A stretch of DNA of 64,000 bases from Rodentibacter myodis. GTDB lineage: Bacteria; Pseudomonadota; Gammaproteobacteria; Enterobacterales; Pasteurellaceae. Under the pieces are notes generated by a model, which did not search any database, was not told the origin of the DNA, and saw nothing but the letters and a program-made list of their open reading frames with translations. Within the stretch, counting starts at the first letter, position 1, and every line of letters starts with the position of its first letter. The stretch covers positions 1 through 64,000 of the forward strand of contig NZ_MLHQ01000022.1 in assembly GCF_001999305.1 (NCBI RefSeq). The letters run 5' to 3'. Positions 38,315 to 49,867 of this stretch are shown one piece after another. The translations under genes and the position numbers were made by a program.

Positions 38315-40714
38315 ATGAAAAAACTTCTAATCGCAAGTTTATTATTCGGTACGACAGCAAGCGTATTTGCGGCACCTTTTGTGGCAAAAGACATTCGTGT
38401 GGATGGCGTTCAAGGGGATTTAGAACAACAAATTCTTGCGAGTTTACCGGTTCGTTCGGGTCAACGTGTCACGGATAATGATGTGGCGAATATTGTTCGT
38501 ACTTTATTCGTAAGCGGTCGATTTGATGATGTAAAAGCCTACCAAGAAGGTGATGCGTTAGTGGTGAGCGTAATTGCAAAACCGATCATCTCAGAAGTAC
38601 ATATTAAAGGTAATTCATTAATTCCAACGGAAGCCCTCAAACAAAATTTGGATGCAAACGGTTTTAAATCCGGCGATGTGCTTAATCGTGCCAAATTGAA
38701 TGAATTTGTAAAAGGGGTGAAAGAGCATTATCAAAGTGTCGGTCGCTATAATGCCAAAGTGGATGCCATTGTGAACACACTTCCAAATAATCGTGCGGAA
38801 ATCACCCTTCAAATTGATGAAGATGATACGGCAAAATTAGCCTCCATTACTTTTAACGGTAACCAAGCCATTTCAAGTAGCACGTTGCAGGAACAAATGG
38901 AATTGCAACCGGATGCGTGGTGGAAACTTTGGGGCAATAAATTTGACGGTAGCCAGTTTGATAAAGATTTACAGGCAATCCAAGAATATTATCAAAACAA
39001 TGGTTATGCCAAAGCCCGTATCACGCATACCGATGTTCAATTAAATGATGATCAAACCAAAGCCGAAGTGGTGATTGATATTAATGAAGGCGAAAAATAC
39101 GATTTAAGTAGCGCACGTATTGTAGGAAATGTGGGTGGTATGGCAAATGAATTACAGCCATTATTAAATCGTCTCCATTTAAATGATACTTTTAGCCGAG
39201 CCGATGTATTGGAAGTTGAAGGGGCTATTAAAGCAAGATTGGGTGAGCGTGGCTATGGTAGTGCTACAGTCACGACTGCACCAACCTTTGATGAAGCCAA
39301 TAAAACCGTGGCATTAACTTTTGTGGTAGATGCCGGTCGCCGTTTATCCGTTCGCCAAGTTCAGTTTGAAGGTAATACGGTTTCAGCCGATAGTACCTTG
39401 CGTCAAGAAATGCGCCAACAAGAAGGTTCTTGGTATAACTCACAATTGGTTGAGTTGGGTAAAATTCGTTTAGACAGAACCGGCTTTTTTGAAAGCGTAG
39501 AAAGCCGAATTGATCCTGTCGAAGGCACAAATGATGAAATTAACGTTGTTTACAAAGTAAAAGAACGTAATACCGGTAGTATCAACTTTGGTGTAGGTTA
39601 TGGTACGGAAAGCGGTATCAGTTACCAAGCCAGTGTAAAACAGGATAACTTTTTGGGAACAGGTGCGGCAGTCAGTTTAGCGGGTTCACGCAATGACTAC
39701 GGCACAACCATTAATTTAGGCTATACCGAACCCTATTTCACAAAAGATGGTGTGAGTCTGGGCGGAAACGTATTCTATGAAACTTACGATAACTCCGACA
39801 GCGACACCGCATCAAACTATAAACGTACCACCTACGGCGGTAATGTTACCCTTGGTTTCCCGGTGAATGAAAACAATTCATACTATGTCGGTTTGGGTTA
39901 TACCTACAATAAAATTAGTAACTTCTCTCGTGAATACAACCGTGATCTCTATTTAGTCTCAATGGGTTTAGATCCGACACGTTCCGATTCTCTTTCTGTG
40001 AGAACACACGATTTTGATTTATCGTTTGGTTGGAATTATAACAGCTTAAACCGAGGTTATTTCCCAACTAAAGGGGTGAAAGCAAGCATTGGTGGGCGTG
40101 TAACAATTCCGGGTTCGGATAATAAATACTACAAATTAAATGCCGATATTCAAGGCTATTATCCGCTTGATCGTGATCATCGTTGGGTGGTTTCCGGTAA
40201 AGCAGGTTTAGGCTATGCAAATGGCTTTGGCGGTAAACGTTTACCGTTCTATCAAAACTATACCGCAGGGGGAATCGGTTCATTACGTGGCTTTGCCTAT
40301 GGTGCGGTCGGCCCTAATGCCATTTACTGGGTGAGAGATCAAGCCCGTAATGAAGAGGGATATAATACCAACGGAAGCACAGATATTGTTGGCGGTAATG
40401 CGATTGCCACAGCAAGTGCCGAATTAATTATCCCAACCCCGTTTGTGGCAGATAAAAATCAAAATTCGGTCAGAACCTCACTCTTTGTGGATGCAGCGAG
40501 TGTATGGAATACAAAATGGACAGAGCAGGATAAAAGAATATTCAGCAATTTACCGGATTATAGTGATCCAAGCCGAATTCGTGCTTCTGCCGGTATTGGT
40601 TTCCAATGGCAATCACCGATTGGGCCTTTGGTATTCTCTTATGCCAAACCGATTAAAAAATATGACAACGATGATGTAGAGCAATTCCAATTTAGCATTG
40701 GTGGTTCTTTCTAA
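38315..40714 (+). CDS. bamA: Outer-membrane assembly factor BamA
   Basis: Central subunit of the BAM complex that folds beta-barrel proteins into the outer membrane. 799 residues: signal peptide [19 protein letters not shown], five POTRA domains (about residues 22-420, starting [13 protein letters not shown]), and a 16-strand barrel. [10 protein letters not shown] is the conserved VRGF-like loop-6 motif. The terminal GGSF with final Phe is the usual barrel signal. AGGA is upstream. Strain-variable surface loops are expected around the GSTD and NGS segments. Confidence 0.98.
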   Translation: MKKLLIASLLFGTTASVFAAPFVAKDIRVDGVQGDLEQQILASLPVRSGQRVTDNDVANIVRTLFVSGRFDDVKAYQEGDALVVSVIAKPIISEVHIKGNSLIPTEALKQNLDANGFKSGDVLNRAKLNEFVKGVKEHYQSVGRYNAKVDAIVNTLPNNRAEITLQIDEDDTAKLASITFNGNQAISSSTLQEQMELQPDAWWKLWGNKFDGSQFDKDLQAIQEYYQNNGYAKARITHTDVQLNDDQTKAEVVIDINEGEKYDLSSARIVGNVGGMANELQPLLNRLHLNDTFSRADVLEVEGAIKARLGERGYGSATVTTAPTFDEANKTVALTFVVDAGRRLSVRQVQFEGNTVSADSTLRQEMRQQEGSWYNSQLVELGKIRLDRTGFFESVESRIDPVEGTNDEINVVYKVKERNTGSINFGVGYGTESGISYQASVKQDNFLGTGAAVSLAGSRNDYGTTINLGYTEPYFTKDGVSLGGNVFYETYDNSDSDTASNYKRTTYGGNVTLGFPVNENNSYYVGLGYTYNKISNFSREYNRDLYLVSMGLDPTRSDSLSVRTHDFDLSFGWNYNSLNRGYFPTKGVKASIGGRVTIPGSDNKYYKLNADIQGYYPLDRDHRWVVSGKAGLGYANGFGGKRLPFYQNYTAGGIGSLRGFAYGAVGPNAIYWVRDQARNEEGYNTNGSTDIVGGNAIATASAELIIPTPFVADKNQNSVRTSLFVDAASVWNTKWTEQDKRIFSNLPDYSDPSRIRASAGIGFQWQSPIGPLVFSYAKPIKKYDNDDVEQFQFSIGGSF

Positions 40715-40716
40715 TC

Positions 40717-40743
40717 GAACTTTTTTTTAATTATTCGGTCAAT
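40717..40743 (+). promoter_or_regulatory. Possible sigma-E promoter before skp
   Basis: GAACTT (40717-40722), a 16-base spacer and TCAAT (40739-40743) resemble the envelope-stress sigma-E consensus (GAACTT, N16, TCnnA) except at the last base. An inverted repeat TTGCACG/CGTGCAA follows near 40755-40780. skp is sigma-E controlled in E. coli, so the site is plausible but weak. Confidence 0.3.
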
Positions 40744-40816
40744 ATCAACGCCTTGCACGGCAGACAAAATGTCGTGCAAGTTCCAATTAACAAATTAATT
40801 TAACGAGGAAATTTCA

Positions 40817-41434
40817 ATGAAAAATGTTTTAAAAGTAACCGCACTTTCTTTAGGTCTTGCCCTTGCTTCCGGTTTTGCCGCAGCAGATGAAAATATTGCC
40901 TTCATCAACGCCGGTTATTTATTCCAAAACCATCCGGATCGCCAAGCCATTGCGGATAAATTAGATGCGGAATTTAAACCGATTGCGGATAAATTAGCTG
41001 CAAGCAAAAAAGAAATTGATGAAAAAATTGTGGCATCCCGCAAAAAAGTAGAAGCAAAAGTTGCCGCACTGCAAAAAGATGCTAAAGATCCTAAACAACG
41101 TCCTTCCGAATTGCAAAAACGTGAAGCGGAAATTAATAAATTAGCGGCAAATGAAGAAGCGGCAATTACGAAATTAATGCAAGAGCAAGATAAAAAAGTT
41201 GCCGAGTTCCAAGAACAAAATGAGAAACGTCAAGCAGAAGCACGTGAGAAATTGTTAGCAAGCATTCAAACCGCAACAAATAAAATTGCAAAAGAAAAAG
41301 GTTATACCTATGTGCTTGATGCAAACTCTGTGGTGTTTGCGGTAGAGGGCAAAGATATTACGGAAGAAGTATTAAAATCTATTCCGGCAACAGAAAAAGC
41401 CGCTGCACCTGCTAAAGCAGAAGAGAAAAAATAA
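40817..41434 (+). CDS. skp: Periplasmic chaperone Skp (OmpH)
   Basis: Trimeric chaperone holding unfolded outer-membrane proteins on their way to BamA. 205 residues: signal peptide MKNVLKVTALSLGLALASGFAAA, a short beta core (DENIAFINAGYLFQNHPDRQ), a long charged coiled-coil arm (residues about 45-150), and TNKIAKEKGYTYVLDANSVVF. It is longer than E. coli Skp because of a longer arm and a C-terminal Ala/Glu/Lys tail. GAGGAA precedes the ATG. An uptake signal overlaps the signal-peptide codons (VTALS). Confidence 0.95.
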   Translation: MKNVLKVTALSLGLALASGFAAADENIAFINAGYLFQNHPDRQAIADKLDAEFKPIADKLAASKKEIDEKIVASRKKVEAKVAALQKDAKDPKQRPSELQKREAEINKLAANEEAAITKLMQEQDKKVAEFQEQNEKRQAEAREKLLASIQTATNKIAKEKGYTYVLDANSVVFAVEGKDITEEVLKSIPATEKAAAPAKAEEKK

Positions 41435-41446
41435 TAGGTTCTCATT

Positions 41447-42472
41447 ATGCAAAAATCCTATTCTTTACAAGAATTGGCGAATCAAATCGGCGCTACCGTT
41501 CGCGGTAACGCCGATGTCGTTGTTACCAATATCGCCCCCCTTGATAAAGCCCAATCAAATCAACTCACTTTCATTTCTAACGCAAAATTTCGTCCGTTAT
41601 TAAAAGAGGCTAAGGCAGGCATTTTAGTGGTGTCGGAAGCCGATGTAGAATTTTGTGCGCTGGAAAGCAATTTGCTTATCGTAAAAGATCCTTATGTTGC
41701 CTATGCGATTTTGGCACAGTATATGGACACTACACCAAAAGCGGCACAAGGCATTGCTCCAAGTGCGGTCATTTTTGACGGTGTTTCTTTGGGGGAGAAC
41801 GTCTCTATCGGTGCAAATGCAGTGATTGAAGAAGGGGTTGTGCTTGGCGATAACGTGACTATCGGGGCGAATTGTTTTGTGGGTAAAAACACCAAAATTG
41901 GTGCGGGTACACAACTTTGGGCGAATGTGACCGTTTATCACGATGTTGAAATTGGTGCGAACTGCCTCATTCAATCCGGTACCGTCATTGGTAGCGATGG
42001 TTTTGGTTATGCCAATGATCGCGGCCGTTGGATTAAAATTCCACAAGTAGGGCAGGTGATTATCGGCAACAATGTTGAAATCGGGGCCTGTACCTGTATC
42101 GACCGCGGCGCATTAGATGCCACCGTGATTGAAGATAATGTCATTATCGATAACCTTTGCCAGATTGCCCATAATGTGCATATTGGCACAGGCACAGCAG
42201 TCGCCGGTGGGGTGATTATGGCGGGTAGTTTAACGGTGGGGCGTTATTGTTTAATTGGTGGCGCAAGTGTGATCAACGGTCATATGGAAATTTGCGATAA
42301 AGTCACCGTAACCGGTATGGGAATGGTGATGAGACCAATCACCGAACCGGGAGTATATTCTTCAGGTATTCCGCTACAAACCAACAAAGAATGGCGTAAA
42401 ACCGCAGCCTTAACCTTAGGCATTGATGGGATGAATAAACGACTGAAAGCCCTTGAAAAGAAAATCGGCTAA
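41447..42472 (+). CDS. lpxD: UDP-3-O-(3-hydroxymyristoyl)glucosamine N-acyltransferase
   Basis: Adds the N-linked acyl chain in the third step of lipid A synthesis. 341 residues: an N-terminal uridine-binding domain ([19 protein letters not shown]), then a left-handed beta-helix of hexapeptide repeats ([23 protein letters not shown]-type turns, residues about 110-290) with catalytic His in [10 protein letters not shown] near 243. [19 protein letters not shown] is a hallmark. It follows skp by 12 bases. Confidence 0.98.
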   Translation: MQKSYSLQELANQIGATVRGNADVVVTNIAPLDKAQSNQLTFISNAKFRPLLKEAKAGILVVSEADVEFCALESNLLIVKDPYVAYAILAQYMDTTPKAAQGIAPSAVIFDGVSLGENVSIGANAVIEEGVVLGDNVTIGANCFVGKNTKIGAGTQLWANVTVYHDVEIGANCLIQSGTVIGSDGFGYANDRGRWIKIPQVGQVIIGNNVEIGACTCIDRGALDATVIEDNVIIDNLCQIAHNVHIGTGTAVAGGVIMAGSLTVGRYCLIGGASVINGHMEICDKVTVTGMGMVMRPITEPGVYSSGIPLQTNKEWRKTAALTLGIDGMNKRLKALEKKIG

Positions 42473-42481
42473 TTCTCTTGG

Positions 42482-42517
42482 AAAACGCACCGCACTTTTG
42501 TGGTGCGTTTTGTTTTT
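42482..42517 (+). terminator. Terminator between lpxD and fabZ
   Basis: AAAACGCACC (42482-42491) and GGTGCGTTTT (42502-42511) form a 10-bp stem followed by GTTTTT; an uptake signal begins in the left arm and fills the loop. It splits the lpx run, and a fresh promoter follows. Confidence 0.8.
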
Positions 42518-42537
42518 AACTGCAAATATCGTATAAT
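42510..42537 (+). promoter_or_regulatory. Probable fabZ-lpxA promoter
   Basis: A perfect TATAAT at 42532-42537 stands 16 bases after TTGTTT (42510-42515), a modest -35. It directly follows the lpxD terminator and lies about 38 bases before the fabZ start. Confidence 0.5.
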
Positions 42538-42574
42538 CCGCCATTATTTTTTAGTTATTTTTAAGGATCTTAAC

Positions 42575-43021
42575 GTGTCAGAACAACAATCCCGAGTGAT
42601 CGAAGCAAAAGAAATTATGACCTTATTACCGCACCGTTATCCATTTTTATTAGTGGATCGCGTGCTTGATTACAAAGAAGGTGAATGGCTAAAAGCCATT
42701 AAAAACATCAGCGTGAATGAGCCTTGTTTTACCGGTCATTTCCCGGGTGAGCCTATTTTACCCGGTGTACTTATTTTAGAGGCGTTGGCACAATCAATGG
42801 GGATACTTGCATTTAAAACCCACGAATTAAAAGGCGGAGAATTGTTCTATTTTGCCGGTATTGATGAAGCACGTTTTAAACGCCCTGTGTTACCGGGAGA
42901 TCAAATGGAATTACAGGTTCAAGTGATTAAAGAACGCCGCGGAATCACTGCGTTCACCGGTGTGGCAAGTGTCAACGGTGAAGTTGCTTGTGAAGCAAAA
43001 TTAATGTGCGCACGCCGCTAA
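42575..43021 (+). CDS. fabZ: 3-hydroxyacyl-ACP dehydratase FabZ
   Basis: Dehydrates 3-hydroxyacyl-ACP in fatty-acid elongation and competes with LpxA/LpxD for hydroxymyristoyl-ACP. 148 residues in the hot-dog fold: [14 protein letters not shown], then [20 protein letters not shown] with the catalytic His and the nearby Glu. The start is GTG 42575 with AAGGA seven bases upstream; the ORF extends further 5' but through the promoter and terminator. lpxA begins 15 bases after its stop. Confidence 0.97.
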   Translation: MSEQQSRVIEAKEIMTLLPHRYPFLLVDRVLDYKEGEWLKAIKNISVNEPCFTGHFPGEPILPGVLILEALAQSMGILAFKTHELKGGELFYFAGIDEARFKRPVLPGDQMELQVQVIKERRGITAFTGVASVNGEVACEAKLMCARR

Positions 43022-43035
43022 TAAAGGGGATAATG

Positions 43036-43824
43036 ATGATCCATCCAAGTGCAAAAATCCACCCAGCCGCCCTTGTTGAAGAAGGGGCGATCATTGGTGA
43101 AGAGGTTGTTATCGGCCCTTTCTGTATTGTTGAAGGTTCTGTTGAAATTAAAGCCCGCACCCTGTTGAAATCACACGTAGTTGTGCGTGGCGATACCATT
43201 ATTGGTGAAGATAACGAAATTTATCAATTCGCCAGCATTGGTGAAGTGAACCAAGATTTAAAATACAAAGGCGAAGCGACAAAAACCATTATTGGTAATG
43301 CTAACCGTATTCGTGAACACGTGACCATTCACCGTGGCACCATTCAGGGTGGGGGGATAACCCGTATTGGTAACAACAACCTATTAATGATTAACGTCCA
43401 CGTAGCACACGATTGCCAAATTAAAAATAACTGTATTTTGGCAAACAATGCGACTCTTGCCGGCCACGTTGAGTTGGATGATTTCGTGATTGTCGGCGGA
43501 ATGTCGGCAATTCACCAATTTGTGGTGGTGGGGGCGCACGTTATGTTGGGGGGCGGTTCAATGGTAAGCCAAGATGTACCGCCTTATGTTATGGCGCAAG
43601 GCAATCACGCCCGTCCGTTTGGTGTCAATTTAGAAGGTTTAAAACGCCGAGGCTTTGATAAACCGACAATGCACGCCATTCGCAATGTGTATAAAATGAT
43701 CTACCGCAGTGGCAAAACCCTTGATGAAGTAATGCCGGAAATTGAACAAATCGCAGAAACCGATTCCGCGATCAGTTTCTTTACGGATTTCTTTAAACGT
43801 TCAACACGCGGGATTATTCGTTAA
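43036..43824 (+). CDS. lpxA: UDP-N-acetylglucosamine acyltransferase
   Basis: First step of lipid A synthesis, O-acylating UDP-GlcNAc. 262 residues made mainly of hexapeptide repeats of a left-handed beta-helix, starting [20 protein letters not shown]. The catalytic His is in [12 protein letters not shown] near residue 122, and the C-terminal helices begin [20 protein letters not shown]. Two adjacent ATGs (43033, 43036) follow AAAGGGGA; the second matches the conserved MIHP start. lpxB follows after an unusually long gap. Confidence 0.98.
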   Translation: MIHPSAKIHPAALVEEGAIIGEEVVIGPFCIVEGSVEIKARTLLKSHVVVRGDTIIGEDNEIYQFASIGEVNQDLKYKGEATKTIIGNANRIREHVTIHRGTIQGGGITRIGNNNLLMINVHVAHDCQIKNNCILANNATLAGHVELDDFVIVGGMSAIHQFVVVGAHVMLGGGSMVSQDVPPYVMAQGNHARPFGVNLEGLKRRGFDKPTMHAIRNVYKMIYRSGKTLDEVMPEIEQIAETDSAISFFTDFFKRSTRGIIR

Positions 43825-43845
43825 AACAATTAATCTCTTAATCAG

Positions 43846-43962
43846 CAATATTATGTAGCCATTGATGAGCGAAGAATGCTTGGAAAAAGTCGGGATGTCA
43901 CGTTGGCGTCCGCAGTGCCGTTTATCGGAATTATTTTTTCTTATGAAGACGACCTAATATTG
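43846..43962. repeat. 117-bp segment bounded by inverted repeats
   Basis: CAATATTA (43846-43853) and TAATATTG (43955-43962) are exact reverse complements. Extended inward, 12 of 15 bases still match. The interior is less AT-rich than the flanks and includes a small stem GGATG/CGTCC near 43895-43915. This could be a tiny non-autonomous element, but AATATT is itself palindromic, so chance is possible, and I see no clear target duplication. Confidence 0.3.
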
Positions 43963-43983
43963 TCAATGAGAGGATAAAAAACA

Positions 43984-44037
43984 ATGAACAAATCAACCGC
44001 ACTTTTTTTTCCAAAGTGCGGTTGTTTTTTAGGATAA
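43984..44037 (+). other. 17-codon mini-ORF over the lpxB leader terminator
   Basis: ATG 43984 has a good ribosome site GAGAGGA nine bases upstream and encodes [17 protein letters not shown], stopping five bases before the lpxB ATG. Its codons consist largely of the inverted uptake-signal hairpin. Ribosomes on it would cover the terminator, as in leader-peptide attenuation. Whether it is translated is unknown. Confidence 0.3.
43994..44030 (+). terminator. Inverted uptake-signal terminator before lpxB
   Basis: CAACCGCACTTT (43994-44005) and AAAGTGCGGTTG (44013-44024) form a perfect 12-bp stem followed by TTTTTT. It ends only 13 bases before the lpxB start, so read-through or an alternative fold is needed for lpxA-lpxB co-transcription. 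Confidence 0.75.
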
Positions 44038-44042
44038 ATTTA

Positions 44043-45215
44043 ATGAGCAAAGAAAATCCAACCATTGCCCTTGTGGCAGGCGAGGTTTCGGGCGATATTT
44101 TAGGCGCAGGTTTAATTCAACAGCTGAAAGTTCGTTACCCTCAAGCGCGTTTTATCGGTATCGCCGGCCCGCGTATGATCGCAGAAGGTTGTGAAACCTT
44201 GGTCGATATGGAAGCCCTTTCCGTGATGGGGTTGGCTGAAATTCTCAAACATCTGCCCCGTTTACTTAAAATTCGCCAAAACGTTATTCAAACAATGTTG
44301 CGGGAAAAGCCCGATGTTTATATTGGCATTGATGCACCGGATTTTAATTTGGATATTGAACTGAAACTGAAAGCAAAAGGTATCAAAACTATTCATTATG
44401 TCAGTCCGTCCGTATGGGCGTGGCGGCAAAATCGTATTCATAAAATCGCGAAAGCCACCAATCAAGTTTTGGCTTTCTTGCCTTTTGAAAAGGCTTTTTA
44501 CGATAAATTCAATGTGCCTTGTCGTTTTATCGGCCACACAATGGCAGATGCCATTCCCCTCAAACCAAATCGCCTAGAAGCCTGTCAATTTCTGAAGATT
44601 GATCCTTCGCAACGTTATTTGGCAATTTTGGTAGGAAGTCGGGGTTCGGAAGTGGAATTTTTAACCGAGCCTTTCCTCAAAACCGCATTATTGTTGAAAG
44701 CCCAATTCCCCGATTTACAATTCCTTGTGCCATTGGTGAATGAAAAACGCCGTCAACAATTTGAGGCGATTAAAGCCCATGTTGCCCCTGATTTAGCAAT
44801 GCATCTTATTGATGGCAATGCCCGACAAGTTTTGATCGCAGCCAATGCCACTTTATTGGCTTCCGGCACGGCGGCGTTGGAAGCAATGCTTTGTAAATCG
44901 CCAATGGTGGTGGGGTATAAAATGAAACCGCTCACCTATTTTTTAGCGAAACGCTTGGTGAAAACCGAGTATATTTCACTACCGAATTTATTGGCAAATG
45001 AAATGCTGGTACCGGAAATGATTCAAGCACAATGCGAGCCAACCCTGTTGGCGGAAAAACTTGCAGACTACCTTTCAGAAGAAGAAAGTGCGGTCAAAAA
45101 TCGTCATATTTTGATTCAGCGTTTTACCGATTTACACCAACAAATTCAATGTGATGCCGACAAACAGGCAGCACAGGCCGTGATTGATTTATTAGAAGGA
45201 AGGGAAAATGTTTGA
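44043..45215 (+). CDS. lpxB: Lipid A disaccharide synthase
   Basis: Glycosyltransferase joining UDP-2,3-diacylglucosamine to lipid X. 390 residues: [19 protein letters not shown] near the start, [53 protein letters not shown], and [26 protein letters not shown] 44043 follows AGGA at good spacing; an in-frame start at 44016 lies inside the terminator and is rejected. The stop overlaps the rnhB start by eight bases. Confidence 0.97.
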   Translation: MSKENPTIALVAGEVSGDILGAGLIQQLKVRYPQARFIGIAGPRMIAEGCETLVDMEALSVMGLAEILKHLPRLLKIRQNVIQTMLREKPDVYIGIDAPDFNLDIELKLKAKGIKTIHYVSPSVWAWRQNRIHKIAKATNQVLAFLPFEKAFYDKFNVPCRFIGHTMADAIPLKPNRLEACQFLKIDPSQRYLAILVGSRGSEVEFLTEPFLKTALLLKAQFPDLQFLVPLVNEKRRQQFEAIKAHVAPDLAMHLIDGNARQVLIAANATLLASGTAALEAMLCKSPMVVGYKMKPLTYFLAKRLVKTEYISLPNLLANEMLVPEMIQAQCEPTLLAEKLADYLSEEESAVKNRHILIQRFTDLHQQIQCDADKQAAQAVIDLLEGRENV

Positions 45216-45801
45216 GTATCCGCAAGGTTATACACTCATCGCCGGTGTCGATGAAGTCGGGCGTGGGCCTTTAGTGGGGGCCGTGGTGACGGCGGCGGTT
45301 ATTTTAGATCCGAATAATCCTATTGAAGGTTTGGCAGATTCTAAAAAATTGACGGAAAAAAAACGCCTTGCGTTAGCAAAAGAAATTAAGGAAAAAGCAC
45401 TGGCTTGGGCATTAGGGCGTGCCGAGGCGGATGAAATTGATGAGATAAACATTTTGCAGGCTTCCTTATTGGCAATGACCCGTGCGGTAAAATCCCTAAA
45501 AATTCAACCGCACTTTGTGTTGGTGGATGGCAATAAAATTCCGAAAGATCTTGATATTCCGGCACAGGCTATTGTGAAGGGCGACAGTTTGGTGGCGGAG
45601 ATTAGTGCCGCCTCTATTTTGGCAAAAGTCGCACGAGATCTGGAAATGGAAGACTTGGATCGCCAATATCCCGATTATGCTTTCGCCCAACACAAGGGGT
45701 ATCCCACAAAATTACATTTAGAAAAATTGGCAGAACTTGGGGCATTGCCACAACATCGCCGTAGTTTTGCACCGGTTAAAAAAGCCTTGGAAAATCGTTA
45801 G
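45208..45801 (+). CDS. rnhB: Ribonuclease HII
   Basis: Removes ribonucleotides from RNA-DNA hybrids and misincorporated single ribonucleotides. 197 residues: the catalytic acid motif [21 protein letters not shown] near residue 13 (Asp-Glu), [20 protein letters not shown] with the next Asp, and [15 protein letters not shown] followed by [15 protein letters not shown] precedes the ATG, which overlaps the end of lpxB, the usual lpxB-rnhB coupling. Confidence 0.97.
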   Translation: MFEYPQGYTLIAGVDEVGRGPLVGAVVTAAVILDPNNPIEGLADSKKLTEKKRLALAKEIKEKALAWALGRAEADEIDEINILQASLLAMTRAVKSLKIQPHFVLVDGNKIPKDLDIPAQAIVKGDSLVAEISAASILAKVARDLEMEDLDRQYPDYAFAQHKGYPTKLHLEKLAELGALPQHRRSFAPVKKALENR

Positions 45802-45810
45802 GAGAGCATT

Positions 45811-47667
45811 ATGCACACCATCTTCAGCAACGCACTTTGGGTTAGCCCATTGTTTTGGACATTGGTGTTACTTACGGTTGCCGTGCTGCTTTTTGTTCGC
45901 AATAAAGTGCGAATGGATGCGGTGGCACTCTTGGTGATGTTGGCATTTTATTTAAGCGGCATTTTAACCACCGATGAAATTTTTGCCGGATTTAGTGATC
46001 CGAATATTATTTTGATTGCCTTATTGTTTATTGTGGGCGAAGGATTGGTGCGAACCGGCGTTGCTTACCAAGTGAGTGACGGTATCTTAAAACTTGCAGG
46101 AAACAGTGAAACAAAAGTATTAATTTTATTGATGTTGGCAGTTGCCGGACTTGGTGCTTTTATGAGTTCGACCGGTGTGGTGGCGATTTTTATTCCGGTG
46201 GTGTTGATGATTTGTCGGCAAATGAATCTCTCGCCTAAACGTTTAATGATGCCCTTGAGTGTGGCAGGCTTGATTAGCGGAATGATGACCTTAATTGCCA
46301 CCGCGCCAAACTTGGTGGTGAATGCGGAATTGATCAAAGATACCGGTTCACGTCTGCGTTTTTTTGATTTTACCCCTATCGGTTTGGTGATTTTATTACT
46401 TGGTATCGGCTATATGTTACTCATCCGCCGTTGGTTGGGGGCAAAGATGAGCGCAGAAAATCAGGAAAACCCACAACGTTCTATGGCGGAATTGATTGAT
46501 GAATATGGTTTGCGTGATCGAACAAAACGTTTTGTGGTGCGTGCCGGTTCATCTTTTATCGGTAAAAGTTTGATTGAACTGAATTTGCGTGCAAGTTACG
46601 GCTTGAACGTGTTGGCGATTGAACGCTGGAAACGTTTTCGCCCCATCTATACGATGCCCCTTAGCACATCGGAAATTCACGAGAAAGATATTTTGATGAT
46701 TGATATCGGGCGACAAGATTTTGATTTAACGGAATTTTGTCAAAGCCATCATTTAGAACCCGCCGAAATTAAATCACAATCTTTTAACGAGCAGGCTAAA
46801 TCCATTGGAATGGCGGAACTCACCCTTGTACCGGGTTCCGGCATTATCGGAAAAACAACGGCAGAAGTGGAATTTCGTTCTCGTTATGGTTTAAATGTGG
46901 TGGGGATTAAACGGGACGGGGAATTAATTTCCGATAGTTTTACAGGCACGCCCTACAAACTTGGCGATTTAATTCTTGTCATTGGTGATTGGAAACAAAT
47001 CCAACAAATGCGCAGCCGTACAAAAGATTTCGTGGTATTGAATTATCCAAAAGAAATAGAACGTGTTGCCCCTGCACAAAGCCAAGCTCCGCAAGCCTTA
47101 ATTTCTGTGTTGGTGATGGTGGCATTGATGGTATCGGGTATTGTGCCGAATGTGATTGCTGCGTTGATTGGGTGTTTAATGTTGGGCTATTTTCGCTGTG
47201 TGGATGCCAAAAGTGCTTACGATGCCATTCACTGGCCGAGTTTAATTTTAATTATCGGAATGATGCCCTTTGCCACCGCATTGCAGAAAACCGGTGGGAT
47301 TCAACTTGCCGTAGAAGCAATGTTGCAACTGGTGGGCGATTGGGGAATGTATTTGGTGCTGATGATGTTATTTAGTTTTTGTGCGGTGGTGGGCTTGTTT
47401 ATTTCCAACACGGCAACGGCAATCTTGGTTGCCCCCATTGCGATTTCATTGGCTCAACAATTAAATGTTTCCCCGATTCCATTTGCTATGGTTGTTGCCA
47501 TTGCCGCTTCCGCAGCCTTTATGACCCCGGTTTCCTCGCCGGTGAATACGATGGTACTCGGGCCGGGCGGCTATAAATTTAGTGATTTCTTAAAAATAGG
47601 CGTTCCTTTCACATTGATTGTGATGTTGGTGAGCGTATTTTTAATTCCTCTCTTCTTTCCATTCTAA
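45811..47667 (+). CDS. SLC13/DASS-type transporter with two TrkA-C domains
   Basis: 618 residues: about twelve membrane spans divided by a central cytoplasmic part (residues about 225-415) with two RCK_C/TrkA-C domains (RFVVRAGSSFIGKSLIELNLR and LTLVPGSGIIGKTTAEVEFRSR). Membrane signatures are STGVVAIFIPVVLM, TLIATAPNLVVNAELI and NTATAILVAPIAISLA. The family imports anions such as sulfate or dicarboxylates with sodium; E. coli YfbS has the same layout. The substrate is unknown. GGAGAG precedes the ATG, nine bases after rnhB. Confidence 0.85.
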   Translation: MHTIFSNALWVSPLFWTLVLLTVAVLLFVRNKVRMDAVALLVMLAFYLSGILTTDEIFAGFSDPNIILIALLFIVGEGLVRTGVAYQVSDGILKLAGNSETKVLILLMLAVAGLGAFMSSTGVVAIFIPVVLMICRQMNLSPKRLMMPLSVAGLISGMMTLIATAPNLVVNAELIKDTGSRLRFFDFTPIGLVILLLGIGYMLLIRRWLGAKMSAENQENPQRSMAELIDEYGLRDRTKRFVVRAGSSFIGKSLIELNLRASYGLNVLAIERWKRFRPIYTMPLSTSEIHEKDILMIDIGRQDFDLTEFCQSHHLEPAEIKSQSFNEQAKSIGMAELTLVPGSGIIGKTTAEVEFRSRYGLNVVGIKRDGELISDSFTGTPYKLGDLILVIGDWKQIQQMRSRTKDFVVLNYPKEIERVAPAQSQAPQALISVLVMVALMVSGIVPNVIAALIGCLMLGYFRCVDAKSAYDAIHWPSLILIIGMMPFATALQKTGGIQLAVEAMLQLVGDWGMYLVLMMLFSFCAVVGLFISNTATAILVAPIAISLAQQLNVSPIPFAMVVAIAASAAFMTPVSSPVNTMVLGPGGYKFSDFLKIGVPFTLIVMLVSVFLIPLFFPF

Positions 47668-47680
47668 AATAAGGAAAAAT

Positions 47681-48629
<949 letters not shown>

Positions 48630-48630
<1 letters not shown>

Positions 48631-49703
48631 TGAAAAATAACCTGAATTTACACCGCACTTTGCTCAGTATGGCGGCATTGGTGATCATTTTGGCGGGAAT
48701 AAAACTGGCGGCAGAAATTGTGGTGCCGTTTTTACTTTCCCTTTTTATTGCCATTATTTGTTCACCCATCATTAAATCAATGACAGATCGCCGCATACCC
48801 CATTGGCTTGCTATGGTGCTACTTTTCGTTTTGATAAGCCTAATCTTCTTCTTTTTGGCGGGGTTAATTAACAGTAGCGTGCGGGAATTTACCCAATCTA
48901 TTCCGCAATATAAAACACTACTTGCCGAACGGGTGAATGATGTCATGGCACTGGCTCAACGTTTTAACCTGCCGATTCATTTCTCGCGGGAAACCATTCA
49001 AGATCATTTTGACCCAAGCATTATTATGAATTTTGTCAGCCGTTTATTGCTGAATTTTTCAGGTGTGGTGAGCAATGTGTTTGTATTGGTGCTGGTGGTG
49101 ATTTTTATGCTTGCCGAAGCCCCGACAATGAAACATAAATTCGCCTTGGTAATGAGTGCCAATCCTACGGAGATAGCCAAAGAAGAACGGCACATTAACC
49201 GCATTTTACAAGGCGTTATCGGTTATTTAGGGATAAAAAGTATCACCAGCCTATTGACCGGCATTGGCATTTTCATTTTGCTTGAAGTTTGCAATGTACA
49301 ATATGCGATTTTATGGGCGACATTGAGCTTTTTACTTAATTACATTCCAAATATTGGCTCGATTATCGCGGCAATTCCGATTATCGTACAGGCGTTATTA
49401 TTAAACGGTTTTGGTATCGGCTTTGGGGTAGCGATTGGCGTGATTGCGATCAATATGATTATCGGCAACATCCTCGAACCTAAAATGATGGGAAAACGCC
49501 TTGGGCTTTCAACGCTTGTGGTTTTCCTTTCCCTTTTATTTTGGGGCTGGTTACTCGGCACCGTGGGAATGCTTCTTTCCGTCCCGCTCACAATGGCATT
49601 AAAAATCGCCTTGGAATCCTCGCCAAATACAGTGAAATATGCCGCCTTGTTGGGGGATGTGGAGTTTAATAATATGATTGCTTGTATTATGGACAATTCT
49701 TGA
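48630..49703 (+). CDS. PerM/AI-2E-type membrane protein
   Basis: 357 residues of the AI-2 exporter superfamily (TqsA/YdgK/PerM type), with about seven or eight membrane spans: LIILAGIKLAAEIVVPFLLSL-like start, a loop region around 85-135, LLNYIPNIGSIIAAIPII near 240, and ILEPKMMGKRLGLSTLVVFLSLLFWGWLLG. The start is GTG 48630, sharing a base with the glnB stop; GAGGAAG is the ribosome site. Transport of autoinducer-2 is a family suggestion, not shown. Confidence 0.85.
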
Positions 49704-49867
49704 GGGAATGGTACTTGGTGTTTGGAATATTCATCCATTGAAATTGTTTGAATTTTTAATGGGGACGCTAAGTGTGGCGTCCCAACGTTTCATTAAGAAT
49801 TGTTTATTGTGCAACTCCTACACAACACTGTTTTTTAACCTAAGTGCGGTCAATTTTGAGCGCATTT
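49704..49867. other. Gap between convergent genes
   Basis: GGGACGC/GCGTCCC around 49762-49783 can form a 7-bp stem without a T-tract, and an uptake signal lies near 49840. I see no gene. This is where transcripts of the PerM-type gene and folA meet. Confidence 0.5.

Noticed and set aside
43866-43960. 31-codon ORF within the lpxA-lpxB gap
   Set aside because: It has no ribosome site and the translation is not protein-like; the segment is better described by its repeats.
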